Shown piece after piece: positions 14,701-27,700 of a stretch of 64,000 bases of DNA. The notes beneath the pieces were generated by a model. It was not told the DNA's origin, searched no databases, and saw nothing but the letters and a program-made list of their open reading frames with translations. Position numbers and translations under genes: made by a program. Source of the DNA: Megalopta genalis (Eukaryota > Arthropoda > Insecta > Hymenoptera > Halictidae); the NCBI RefSeq assembly GCF_051020955.1, contig NW_027476280.1, forward strand, positions 186,001 through 250,000. Reading direction: 5' to 3'. The stretch's first letter is position 1; each line of letters opens with the position of its first letter.

Positions 14701-16499
14701 GAAACACATTATTTAGCTGCTAATCAGTGCGAAGTAGAAGGCTCGGGTTCAATCAATGCGATTCAAATAGTTCATTTTCAAATACTTGTGAAAGACATGA
14801 TTTAGCTTCAACTGCATGCCAAACACATGATTTAGCTTCAAATCAATGCGATGTAGAAGGTTTAGCTTCAAGTCCATGCCAAACACGTGATTTAGCTGCA
14901 AATCAGTGCGAAGTAGAAGGCTCGGGTTCAAATCAATGCGATTCAAATGTTCATTTTCAAACACTTGTGAAAGACATGATTTAGCTTCAACTGCATGCGA
15001 AACACATGATTTAGCTTCAAATCCATGGGTTGTAGAAGGTTTAGTTTCAAATCCGTGCGAAACACATTATTTAGCTGCAAATCAGTGCGAAGAAGAAGGT
15101 TAAGGTTCAAATCCATGCGATTCAAATGGTTCATCGTCAAATACTTGTGAAAGACATGATTTAGTTTTAACTGCATGCGAAACAACAAGTTTGCTTCAAT
15201 CCATGCGATACACAAGATTTAGCTTCAAATCAATGCAATGTAGTAGGTTCAGCTTCAAATCTATGCGATATAAGTGACATAGCTTCAAAAGCTGGAGGAA
15301 CAAATGAGGAAGCTTCAATTCCATGCGAAACAAATGACTTACACTTCAATCAATGCGAAGTAGAAGGCTTAGCTTCAGATCCATGCGGAACAAATGGATT
15401 AGCTACACATACTTGTGATATACATTATTTAGCTACAACTACATGCGAAACAAACGAGTTAGCTTCAAATCCATGCGATACACATGATTTAGCTTCAAAT
15501 CAATGCGATGTAGAAGGTTTAGCTTCAAATCCATGCGATACACAAGATTTACCTTCAAATCAATGCGATGTAGTAGGTTCAGCTTCAAATCCATGCGACA
15601 CATATGATTTAGCTTCAAATACTTGCGATATAAGTAATATAGCTTCAAAAGCTGTAGGAACAAACGAGGTAGCTTCAATTCCATGCGAGAAACATGAATT
15701 AGCTGCAAATCAATGCGATGTAGAAGGTTTAGCTTCAAATCCATACGAAACACATGATTTAGCTTCAAATCGATGCGATGTAGAAGGTTCAGCTTCAAAT
15801 CTATGCGACACATATGATTTAGCTTCAAATACTTGCGATATAAGAGATATAGCTTCAAAAGCTGGAGGAACAAACGAGGTGGCTTCAAGTTCATGCGAAA
15901 CAAATGATTTAGCTTCAAATCAATGCGAAGTAGAAGGCGTAGCTTCAAATACATGCGAAACAAATGGTTTAGCTTCAAATACTTGTGATATACGTTATTT
16001 AGATTTAACTGCATGCGCAACGAACGAGTTAGCTTCAAATCCATGCGAAACACATGATTTAGCTGCAAATCAAAGCGATGTAGAAGGTTTGGCTTCAAAT
16101 CCATGCGATTCACAAGATTTAGCTTCAAATCAATGCGATGTAGAAGGTTCAGCTTCAAATCCATGCGACACATACGATTTAGCTTCAAATACTTGCGATA
16201 TAAGTGATATAGCTTCAAAAGCTGGAGGAACAAACGAGGTGGCTTCAATTCCATGCGAAACAAATGATTTATCTTCCAATTAATGCGAAGTAGAAGGCTT
16301 AGCTTCAAATCAATGCGAAACAAATGGATTAGCTACAAATACTTGTGATATACATTATTTAGCTACAACTGCATGCGAAACTAACGAGTTAGCTTCAAAT
16401 CCATGCGATTCACATGATTTAGCTTCAAATCAATGCGATGTAGAAGGTTTAGCTTCAAATCCATGCGATACACAAGATTTACCTTCAAATCAATGCGAT

Positions 16500-18311
16500 G
16501 TGGTAGGTTCAGCTTCAAATCCATGCGACACATATGATATGGCTTCAAGTACTTGCGATATAAGTAATATAGCTTCAAAAGCTGTAGGAACAAACGAGGT
16601 AGCTTCAATGCTATGCGAGAAACATGAATTAGCTGCAAATCAATGCGATGTAGAAGGTTTAGCTTCAAATCCATACGAAACACATGATTTAGCTTCAAAT
16701 CGATTCGATGTAGAAGGTTCAGCTTCAAATCTATGCGACACATATGATTTAGCTTCAAATACTTGCGATATAAGAGATATAGCTTCAAAAGCTGGAGGAA
16801 CAAGCGAGGTGGCTTCAAGTTCATGCGAAACAAATGATTTAGCTTCAAATCAATGCGAAGTAGAAAGCGTAGCTCCAAATACATGCGAAACAAATGGTTT
16901 AGCTACAAATACTTGTGATATAGATTATTTAGCTAGAACTGCATGCGAAACTAACGAGTTAGCTTTAAATCCACGCGAAACACACGATTTATCTTCAAAT
17001 CAATGCGATGTAGAAGGTTTAGCTTCAAATCCAAGCGAAACACATGATTTAGCTTCAAATACTTGCGATATAAGTGATCTAGCTTCAAATACAGGCGAAA
17101 CGCACGAGTTAGCTTCAAATCCATGCGAAACACATGATTCAGCTGCAAATCAATGCGATGTAGAAGGTTTAGCTTCACATCCATGCCAAACACATGATTT
17201 AGATTCAAATCCATGGGATGTGGACGGTTCAGCTTCAAATCCATGCGACACATATGATTTAGCTTCAAATACTTGCGATATAAGTGATATAGCTTCAAAA
17301 GCAGGAGGAACAAACGAGGTAGCTTCAATTACATGCGAAACAAATGATTTAGCTTCAAATCAATGCGAAGTAGAAGGCTTAGCTTCAAATCCATGCGAAA
17401 CAAATGGTTTACCTAGAAATGCTTGTGATATACATTATTTAGCTACAACTGCATGTGAAACAAACGAGTTAGCTTCAAATCCATGCGAAACACACGAGTT
17501 ATCTTCAAATCAATGCGATGTAGAAGGTTTAGCTTCAAATCCAAGCGAAACACATGATTTAGCTTCAAATACTTGCGATATAAGTGATATAGCTTCAAAT
17601 ACAGGCGAAACAAACGAGTTAGCTTCAGATCCGTGCGAAACATACGATTTAGCTTCAAACCAATGCGATGTAGAAGGTTTAGCTTCAAATCGAAACGAAA
17701 CACATGATTTAGCTTCAAATACTTGCGATATAAGTGATCTAGCTTCAAATACAGGCGAAACGCACGAGTTAGCATCAAATCCATGCGAAACACATGATTC
17801 AGCTGCAAATCAACGCGGTGTAGAAGGTTTAGCTTCAAATCCATGCCAAACACATGATTTAGATTTAAATCCATGGGATGTAGAAGGTTTAGCTTCAAAT
17901 CCATGCGAAACACATTATTTAGCTGCAAATCAGTGCGAAGTAGAAGGCTCGGGTTCAAATCAATGCGATTCAAATGGTTCATTTTCAAATACTTGTGAAA
18001 GACATGATTTAGCTTCAACTGCATGCCAAACACATGATTTAGCTTCAAATCAATGCGATGTAGAAGGTTTAGCTTCAAGTCCATGCCAAACACGTGATTT
18101 AGCTGCAAATCAGTGCGAAATAGAAGGCTCGGGTTCAAATCAATGCGATTCAAATGGTTCATTTTCAAACACTTGTGAAAGACATGATTTAGCTTCAACT
18201 GCATGCGAAACACATGATTTAGCTTCAAATCCATGGGTTGTAGAAGGTTTAGCTTCAAATCCGTGCGAAACACATTATTTAGCTGCAAATCAGTGCGAAG
18301 AAGAAGGTTAA
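16500..18311 (+). other. Open frame through the satellite (603 codons), copy of 6516-8327
   Basis: The deduced peptide is identical to that of the frame 9984 bases upstream. It carries no independent evidence of coding: it is conserved because the 10-kb unit was recently duplicated. Confidence 0.18.
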
Positions 18312-19164
18312 GGTTCAAAACCATGCGATTCAAATGGTTTAGCTTGAAATACTTGTGATATACGTTATTTAGATTTAACTGCATGCGCAACGAACGAGTT
18401 AGCTTCAAATCCATGCGAAACACATGATTTAGCTGCAAATCAATGCGATGTAGAAGGTTTAGCTTCAAATCCATTCGATACACAAGATTTAGCTTCAAAT
18501 CAATGCGATGTAGAAGGTTCAGCTCCAAAACCATGTGACACATATGATTTAGCTTCAAATACTTGCGATATAAGTGATATAGCTTCAAAAGCTGGAGGAA
18601 CAAACGAGGTAGCTTCAATTCCATGCAAGACACATGATTTAGCTTCAAATAAATGCGATGTAGAAGGTTCAGCTTCAAATCCATACGAAACACATGATTT
18701 AGCTTCAAATACTTGCGATATAAGTGATATAGCTTCGAATACAGGCGAAACGAACGAGTTAGCTTCAAATCCATGCGAAACACATGATTCAGCTGCAAAT
18801 CAATGCGATGTAGAAGGATTAGCTACAAATCCATGCGAAACACATTATTTAGTTGCAAATCAGTGAGAAGTAGAAGGCTCGGGTTCAAATCAATGCAATT
18901 CAAATGGTTCATCTTCAAATACTTGTGCAAGACATGATTTAGCTTCAACTGCATGCGAAACACATGATTTAGCTTCAAATCCATGGGTTGTAGAAGGTTT
19001 AGCTTCAAATCCGTGCGAAACACATTATTTAGCTGCAAATCAGTGCGAAGAAGAAGGTTAAGGTTCAAATCCATGCGATTCAAATGGTTTAGCTTGAAAT
19101 ACTTGTGATATACGTTATTTAGATTTAACTGCATGCGCAACGAACGAGTTAGCTTCAAATCCAT

Positions 19165-21714
19165 TCGAAACACACGATTTATCTTCAAATCAATGCGATG
19201 TATAAGGTTTAGTTTCAAATCCATGCGATACACAAGATTTAGCTTCAAATCAATGCGATGTAGAAGGTTTAGCTTCAAATCCATGCAAAACACGTGATTT
19301 ATCTTCCAATTAATGCGAAGTAGAAGGCTTAGCTTCAAATCCATGAGAATCAAATGGTTTAGCTTGAAATACTTGTGATATACGTTATTTAGATTTAACT
19401 GCATGCGCAACGAACGAGTTAGCTTCAAATCCATGCGAAACACATGATTTAGCTGCAAATCAAAGCGATGTAGAAGGTTTAGCTTCAAATCCATGCGATT
19501 CACAAGATTTAGCTTCAAATCAATGCGATGTAGAAGGTTCAGCTTCAAATCCATGCGACACATATGATTTAGCTTCAAATACTTGCGATATAAGTGATAT
19601 AGCTTCAAAAGCTGGAGGAACAAACGAGGTGGCTTCAATTCCATGCGAAACAAATGATTTAGCTTCAAATCAATGCGAAGTAGAAGGCGTAGCTTCAAAT
19701 CAATGCGAAACAAATGGATTAGCTACAAATACTTGTGATATACATTATTTAGCTACAACTGCATGCGAAACTAACGAGTTAGCTTCAAATCCATGCGATT
19801 CACATGATTTAGCTTCAAATCAATGCGATGTAGAAGGTTTAGCTTCAAATCCATGCGATACACAAGATTTACCTTCAAATCAATGCGATGTAGTAGATTC
19901 AGCTTCAAATCCATGCGACACATATGATTTAGCTTCAAATACTTGCGATATAAGTAATATAGCTTCAAAAGCTGTAGGAACAAACGAGGTAGCTTCAATT
20001 CCATGCGAGAAACATGAATTAGCTGCAAATCAATGCGATGTAGAAGGTTTAGCTTCAAATCCATACGAAACACATGATTTAGCTTCAAATCGATGCGATG
20101 TAGAAGGTTCAGCTTCAAATCTATGCGACACGTATGATTTAGCTTCAAATACTTGCGATATAAGAGATATAGCTTCAAAAGCTGGAGGAACAAACGAGGT
20201 GGCTTCAAGTTCATGCGAAACAAATGATTTAGCTTCAAATCAATGCGAAGTAGAAGGCGTAGCTTCAAATACATGCGAAACAAATGGTTTAGCTACAAAT
20301 ACTTGTGATATAGATTATTTAGCTACAACTGCATGCGAAACTAACGAGTTAGCTTCAAATCCACGCGAAACACACGATTTATCTTCAAATCAATGCGATG
20401 TAGAAGGTTTAGCTTCAAATCCATGCGATACACAAGATTTAGCTTCAAATCAATGCGATGTAGAAGGTTTAGCTTCAAATCCATGCAAAACACGTGATTT
20501 ATCTTCCAATTAATGCGAAGTAGAAGGCTTAGCTTCAAATCCATGAGAATCAAATGGTTTAGCTTGAAATACTTGTGATATACGTTATTTAGATTTAACT
20601 GCATGCGCAACGAACGAGTTAGCTTCAAATCCATGCGAAACACATGATTTAGCTGCAAATCAAAGCGATGTAGAAGGTTTAGCTTCAAATCCATGCGATT
20701 CACAAGATTTAGCTTCAAATCAATGCGATGTAGAAGGTTCAGCTTCAAATCCATGCGACACATATGATTTAGCTTCAAATACTTGCGATATAAGTGATAT
20801 AGCTTCAAAAGCTGGAGGAACAAACGAGGTGGCTTCAATTCCATGCGAAACAAATGATTTAGCTTCAAATCAATGCGAAGTAGAAGGCGTAGCTTCAAAT
20901 CAATGCGAAACAAATGGATTAGCTACAAATACTTGTGATATACATTATTTAGCTACAACTGCATGCGAAACTAACGAGTTAGCTTCAAATCCATGCGATT
21001 CACATGATTTAGCTTCAAATCAATGCGATGTAGAAGGTTTAGCTTCAAATCCAAGCGATACACAAGATTTACCTTCAAATCAATGCGATGTAGTAGATTC
21101 AGCTTCAAATCCATGCGACACATATGATTTAGCTTCAAATACTTGCGATATAAGTAATATAGCTTCAAAAGCTGTAGGAACAAACGAGGTAGCTTCAATT
21201 CCATGCGAGAAACATGAATTAGCTGCAAATCAATGCGATGTAGAAGGTTTAGCTTCAAATCCATACGAAACACATGATTTAGCTTCAAATCGATGCGATG
21301 TAGAAGGTTCAGCTTCAAATCTATGCGACACGTATGATTTAGCTTCAAATACTTGCGATATAAGAGATATAGCTTCAAAAGCTGGAGGAACAAACGAGGT
21401 GGCTTCAAGTTCATGCGAAACAAATGATTTAGCTTCAAATCAATGCGAAGTAGAAGGCGTAGCTTCAAATACATGCGAAACAAATGGTTTAGCTACAAAT
21501 ACTTGTGATATAGATTATTTAGCTACAACTGCATGCGAAACTAACGAGTTAGCTTCAAATCCACGCGAAACACACGATTTATCTTCAAATCAATGCGATG
21601 TAGAAGGTTTAGCTTCAAATCCATGCGATACACAAGATTTAGCTTCAAATCAATGCGATGTAGAAGGTTTAGCTTCAAATCCATGCAAAACACGTGATTT
21701 ATCTTCCAATTAAT
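19165..21714. repeat. 1.2-kb nested tandem repeat, in 10-kb unit 2
   Basis: This is the counterpart of the 9181-11730 repeat at an offset of 9984 bases. The two 1200-bp halves again match at exactly 40 monomers, with the same private variant that distinguishes the halves (CCATGCGATACACAA in the first, CCAAGCGATACACAA in the second). Confidence 0.83.
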
Positions 21715-24700
21715 GCTATGTAGAAGGTTTAGCTGCAAATCCATGAGACACAGATGATTTAGACTCAGATAATTGCGATATAAGTAATATAGCTTCAAAT
21801 GCAGACGAAACAAATGATTTGTCTTCAAATAGAAGCGAAACACTTGATTTAGTTTCAAATCAATGCGATGTAGTAGGTTTAGCTTCAAATCCATGCGACA
21901 CATATGATTTAGCTTCCAATACTTGCGATATAAGTGATATAGCTTCAAAAGCTGTAGGAACAAACGAGGTAGCTTCAATTCCATTCGAGACACATGATTT
22001 AGCTTGAAATCAATGCGATGTAGAAGGTTCAGCTTCAAATCCATGCCACACATATGATTTAGCTTCAAATACTTGCGATATAAGTGATATAGCTTCAAAA
22101 GCTGGAGGAACAAACGAGGAAGCTTCAATTCCATGCGAAATAAATGATTTAACTTCAATCAATGCGAAGTAGAAGGCTTAGCTTCAGATCCATGCGGAAC
22201 AAATGGATTAGATAGAAATACTTGTGATATACATTATTTAGCTACAACTGCATGCGGAACAAACGAGTTTGCTTCAAATCCATGCGAAACGCATGATTTA
22301 GCTTCAAATACTTGCGATATAAGTGATGTAGATTCAACTGCAGGCGAAACGAACGAGTTAGCTTCAAATCCATGCGATTCACATGATTTAGCTGCAAATC
22401 AATGTGATGTAGAAGGTTTAGCGTCAAATCCATGCGATACACAAGATTTAGCTTCAAATCAATGCGACGTAGAAGGTTCAGCTTCAAATCCATGCGACAC
22501 ATATGATTTAGCTTCAAATACTTGCGATATAAGTGATATAGCTTCAAAAGCTGGAGGAACAAACGAGGTGGCTTCAATTCCATGCGAAACAAATGATTTA
22601 GCTTCAAATCAATGCGAAGTAGAAGGCTTAGCTTCAAATCCATGCGAAACAAATGGCTTAGCTACAAATACTTGTGATATACATTATTTAGCTACAACTG
22701 CATGCGGAACAAACGAGTTAGCTTCAAATCCATGCAAAAGACGTGATTTAACTTGCAATTAATGCGAAGTAGAAGGCTTAGTTTCAAATCCATGTGAAAC
22801 AAATGGTTTAGCTACAAATACTTGTGATATACATTATTTAGCTACAACTGAATGCGAAACAAACGAGTTAGCTTCAAATCCATTCGAAACACATGATTTA
22901 GATTCAATTGAATGCGAAGTAGAAGGCTTAGCTTCATCCATGCAAAACAAATGGTTTAGCTACAAATACTTGTGATATACATTATTTAGCTACAACTACA
23001 TACGAAAAAAAAGAGTTAGCTTCAAATCCATGCGATACACATGATTTAGCTTCAAATCAATGCGATGTAGAAGGTTTAGCTTCAAATCCACGCGAAACAA
23101 ATGATTTAGCTTCAACACTTTGGGTATAAGTGATGTAGGTTCAACTGGAGGCCAAACGTACGAGTTAGCTTCAAATCCATGCGAAACACATGATTTAGTT
23201 TCAAATGAATGTGATGTGGAAGGTTTAGCTTCAAATCCATGCGATACACAAGATTTAGCTTCAAATCAATGCGATGTAGTAGGTTCTGCTGCAAATCCAT
23301 GCGACACATATGATTTAGCTCAAATACTTGCGATATAAGTGATATAGCTTCAAAAGCTGTAGGAACAAACGAGATAGCTTCAATTCCATGCAGACACATG
23401 ATTTAGCTTCAAATCAATGCGATGTAGAAGGTTTAGCTTCAAGTCCAAGCGTAACACATGATTTAGCTTCAAATACTTGCGATATAAGTGATATAGCTTC
23501 GAATACAGCCGAAACGAACGTGCTAGCTTCAAATCCATGCGAAACACATGATTCAGCTGCAATTCAATGCGATGTAGAAGGTTTAGCTTCAAATCCATGC
23601 GAAACACATGATTTAGCTGCGAATCAATGTGATGTAGAAGGTTTAGCTTCGAATCCATGTGATACACAAGATTTAGCTTCAAATCAATGCGATGTAGAAG
23701 GTCCAGCTTCAAATCCATGCGACACATATGATTTAGCTTCAAATACTTGCGATATAAGTGATATAGCTTGAAAAGCTGTAGGAACAAACGAGGTAGCTTC
23801 AAATCAATGCGAAGTAGAAGGCGTAGCTTCAAATCCATACGAAACACATGATTTAGCTTCAAATCAATTCGAAGTACAATGCTTAGATTCGAATCCATGC
23901 GAAACAAATGATTTAGCTTCAAATGAATGCGAAGTAGAAGACTTATCTTCAAATCCATGCAAAACAAATGGTTTAGCTACGAATACTTGTGATATACATT
24001 ATTTAGCTACAACTGCATGCGAAACTAACGAGTTAGCTTCAAATCCATGCGCGACACATGATTTAACTTCTAATCAATGCGATGTAGAAGGTTTAGCTTC
24101 AAAACAATAAGAGGAAGAAGGTTTAGCTTCACATCAAGAGAATGTAGAAGGTTTAGCTTCAAATCAATGTGATGTAGAAGGTTTAGCTTCAAATCTATAC
24201 GAAACACATGATTTAGCTTCAAAACAATTCGAAGGACAAGGCTTAGATTCAAATCCATGCGAAACAAATGATTTAGCTACAAATCAATGCGATGTAGAAG
24301 GTTTAGCTTCAAATCCATGTGATACACAAGATTTAGCTTCAAATCAATGCGATGTAGTAGGTTCAGCTTCAAATCCATGCGACACATATGATTTAGCTTC
24401 AAATACTAGCGATATAAGTGATGTAGATTCACCTGCAGGCGAAACGAACGAGTTAGCTTCAAATCCATGCGAAACACATGATTTAGCTGCAAATCAATGT
24501 GATGTAGAAGGTTTAGCTTCTAATCCACGCGAAACAAATGATTTAGCTTCAAACACTTGGGGTATAAGTGATATAGCTTCAAATGCAGACTAATCAAACG
24601 AGTTAGCTTCAAAATCCACGCGATACACATGATTTATCTTCAAATCAATGCGATGCAGTAGGTTCAGCTTCAAATCCATGCGACACATATGGTTTAGCTG

Positions 24701-27700
24701 CAAATCAATGTGATGTAGAAGGTTTAGCTTCAAATCCATACGAAACACATGATTTAGCTTCAAAACAATTCGAAGGACAAGGCATAGATTCAAATCCATG
24801 CGAAACAAATGATTTAGCTACAAATCAATGCGATGTAGAAGGTTTAGCTTCAAATCCATGCGATACACAAGATTTAGCTTCAAATCAATGCGATGTAGTA
24901 GGTTCAGCTTCAAATCCATGCGACACATATGATTTAGCTTCAAATACTAGCGATATAAGTGATGTAGATTCAACTGCAGGCGAAACGAACGAGTTAGCTT
25001 CAAATCCATGCGAAACACATGATTTAGCTGCAAATCAATGTGATGTAGAAGGTTTAGCTTCTAATCCACGCGAAACAAATGATTTAGCTTCAAACACTTG
25101 GGGTATAAGTGATATAGCTTCAAATGCAGACTAATCAAACGAGTTAGCTTGAAAATCCACGCGATACACATGATTTATCTTCAAATCAATGCGATGCAGT
25201 AGGTTCAGCTTCAAATCCATGCGACACATATGATTTAGCTGCAAATCAATGTGATGTAGAAGGTTTAGCTTCAAATCCATGCCATACACAAGATTTAGCT
25301 TCAAGTCAATGCGATGTAGTAGGTTCAGCTTCAAATCCATGCGACACATATGATTTAGCTTCAAATACTTGCGATATAAGTGATATAGCTTTAAAAGCTG
25401 TAGGAACAAACGAGGTAGCTTCAATTCCACGCGATACACATGATTTAGCTTCAAACACTTGCGATACAAGTGATGTAGATTCAACTGCAAGCAAAACGAA
25501 CGAGTTAGCTTCAAATCAATGCGAAACACATGATTTAGCTTCAGATCAATGCGATGTAGAAGGTTTAGCTTCAAATCCATGCAAAACACGTGATTTATCT
25601 TCCAATTAATGCGAAGTAGCAGGCTTAGCTTCAAATCCATGCGAATCAAATGGTTTAGCTTCAAATACTTGTGATATACGTTATTTAGATTTAACTGCAT
25701 GCGCAACGAACGAGTTAGCTTCAAATCCATGCGAAACAAATGGTTTAGCTACAAATGCTTGTGATATACATTATTTAGCTACAGCTGCATGCAAAACAAA
25801 CGAGTTACCATCAAATCCATGCTATATACATGATTTAGCTTCAAATCAATGCGATGTAGAAGGTTTAGCTTGAAATCCATGCGATACACAAGATTTAGCT
25901 TCAAATCAATGCGATGTAGTAGGTTCAGCTTCAAATCCAAGCGACACATATGATTTAGCTTCAAATACTTGCGATATAAGTGATATAGCTTCAGAAGCTG
26001 TAGGAACAAACGTGTTAGCTTCAATTCCATGCGAGACACATGATTTAGCTTCAAATCAATGCGATGGAGAAGGTTTAACTTCAAATCCATGCAAAACACG
26101 TGATTTATCTTCCAATTAATGCGAAGTAGAAGGCTTAGCTTCAAATCCATGCGAATCAAATGGTTTAGCTTCAAATACTTGTGATATACGTTATTTAGAT
26201 TTAACTGCATGCGCAAAGAACGAGTTAGCTCCAAATCCATGCGAAACACATGATTTAGCTTCAAATCAATGCGATGTAGAAGGTTTCGCTTCAAATCCAC
26301 GCGAAACAAATGATTTAGCTTCAAACACTTGGGGTATAAGTGATATAGCTTCAAATGCAGACTAATGAAACGAGTTAGCTTCAAAATCCACGCGATATAC
26401 ATGATTTAGCTTCAAATACTTGCGATATAAGTGATGTAGGTTCAACTGCAGGCGAAACGAACGAGTTAGCTTCAAATCCATACGAAACGCATGATTTAGC
26501 TGCAAATCAATGTGATGTAGAAGGTTTAGCTTCAAATCCATACGAAACACATGACTTAGCTTCAAATCAATTCGATGTAGAAGGTTCAGCTTCAAATCCA
26601 TGCGATATAAGTGATATAGCTTCAAAAGCAGGAGGAACAAACGCGGTAGCTTCAATTCCATGCGAAACAAATGATTTAGCTTCAAATCAATGCGAAGTAG
26701 ATGGCGTTGCTTGAAATCCATGCGAAACAAATGTTTTAGCTACAAATACTTGCGATAAACATTATTTATCTACAACTGCATGCGAAACTAACTAGTTAGC
26801 TTCAAATCCATGCGAGTCACACGATTTATCTTCAAATCAATGCGATGTAGAAGGTTTAGCTTCAAATCAATAAGAGGTAGAAGGTTTAGCTTCAAATCAA
26901 TAGAATATAGTAGGTTTAGCTTCAAATCAATGCGATGTAGAAGGATTAGCTTCAAATCCATGCGAAACACATTATTTAGCTGCAAATCAATTCGAAGTAC
27001 AATGCTTAGATTCAAATCCATGCGACACATATAATTTAGCTTCAAATACTTCCGATATAAGTGATATAGCTTCAAAAGCTGTAGGAACAAACGAGGTAGC
27101 TTCAATTCCATGCGAGACACATGATTTAGTTTCAAATCAATGCGATGTAGAAGGTTCAGCTACAAATCCATACGAAACACATGATTTAGCTTCAAATCAA
27201 TTCGAAGTACAATGCTTAGATTCAAATCCATGCGAAACAAATGATTTAGCTTCAAATGAATGCGAAGTAGAAGGCTTAGCTTCAAATCCATGCAAAACAA
27301 ATGGTTTAGCTACAAAAACTTGTGATATACATTATTTAGCTACAAATGCATGCGAAACGAACGAGTTAGCTTCAAATCCATGCGATACACATGATTTAGC
27401 TTCAAATCAATGCGATGTGAACGGTTTAGCTTCAAATCCATGCGATACACAAGATTTAGCTTCAAATCAATGTGATGTAGAAGGTTTCGCTTCAAATCCA
27501 CGCGAAACAAATGATTTAGCTTCAAACACTTGGGGTATAAGTGATATAGCTTCAAATGCAGACTAATGAAACGAGTTAGCTTCAAAATCCATGCGATATA
27601 CATGATTTAGCTTCAAATACTTGCGATATAAGTGATGTATGTTCAACTGCAGGCGAAACGATCGAGTTAGCTTCAAATCCATACGAAACGCATGATTTAG

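Larger units (their letters stand above)
13060..23045. repeat. 10-kb macro-repeat unit, copy 2
   Basis: This is a direct tandem copy of the preceding 10 kb. Comparing the conceptual translations on both strands, I find only a couple of substitutions (about 8332 versus 18319, and about 12370 versus 22354). I also find four single-base losses, all between about 14750 and 15200. Identity is therefore above 99.9%, pointing to a very recent duplication or to an assembly duplication. It is also the left part of a larger 23.5-kb unit copied at 37.3-60.6 kb. Confidence 0.85.
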
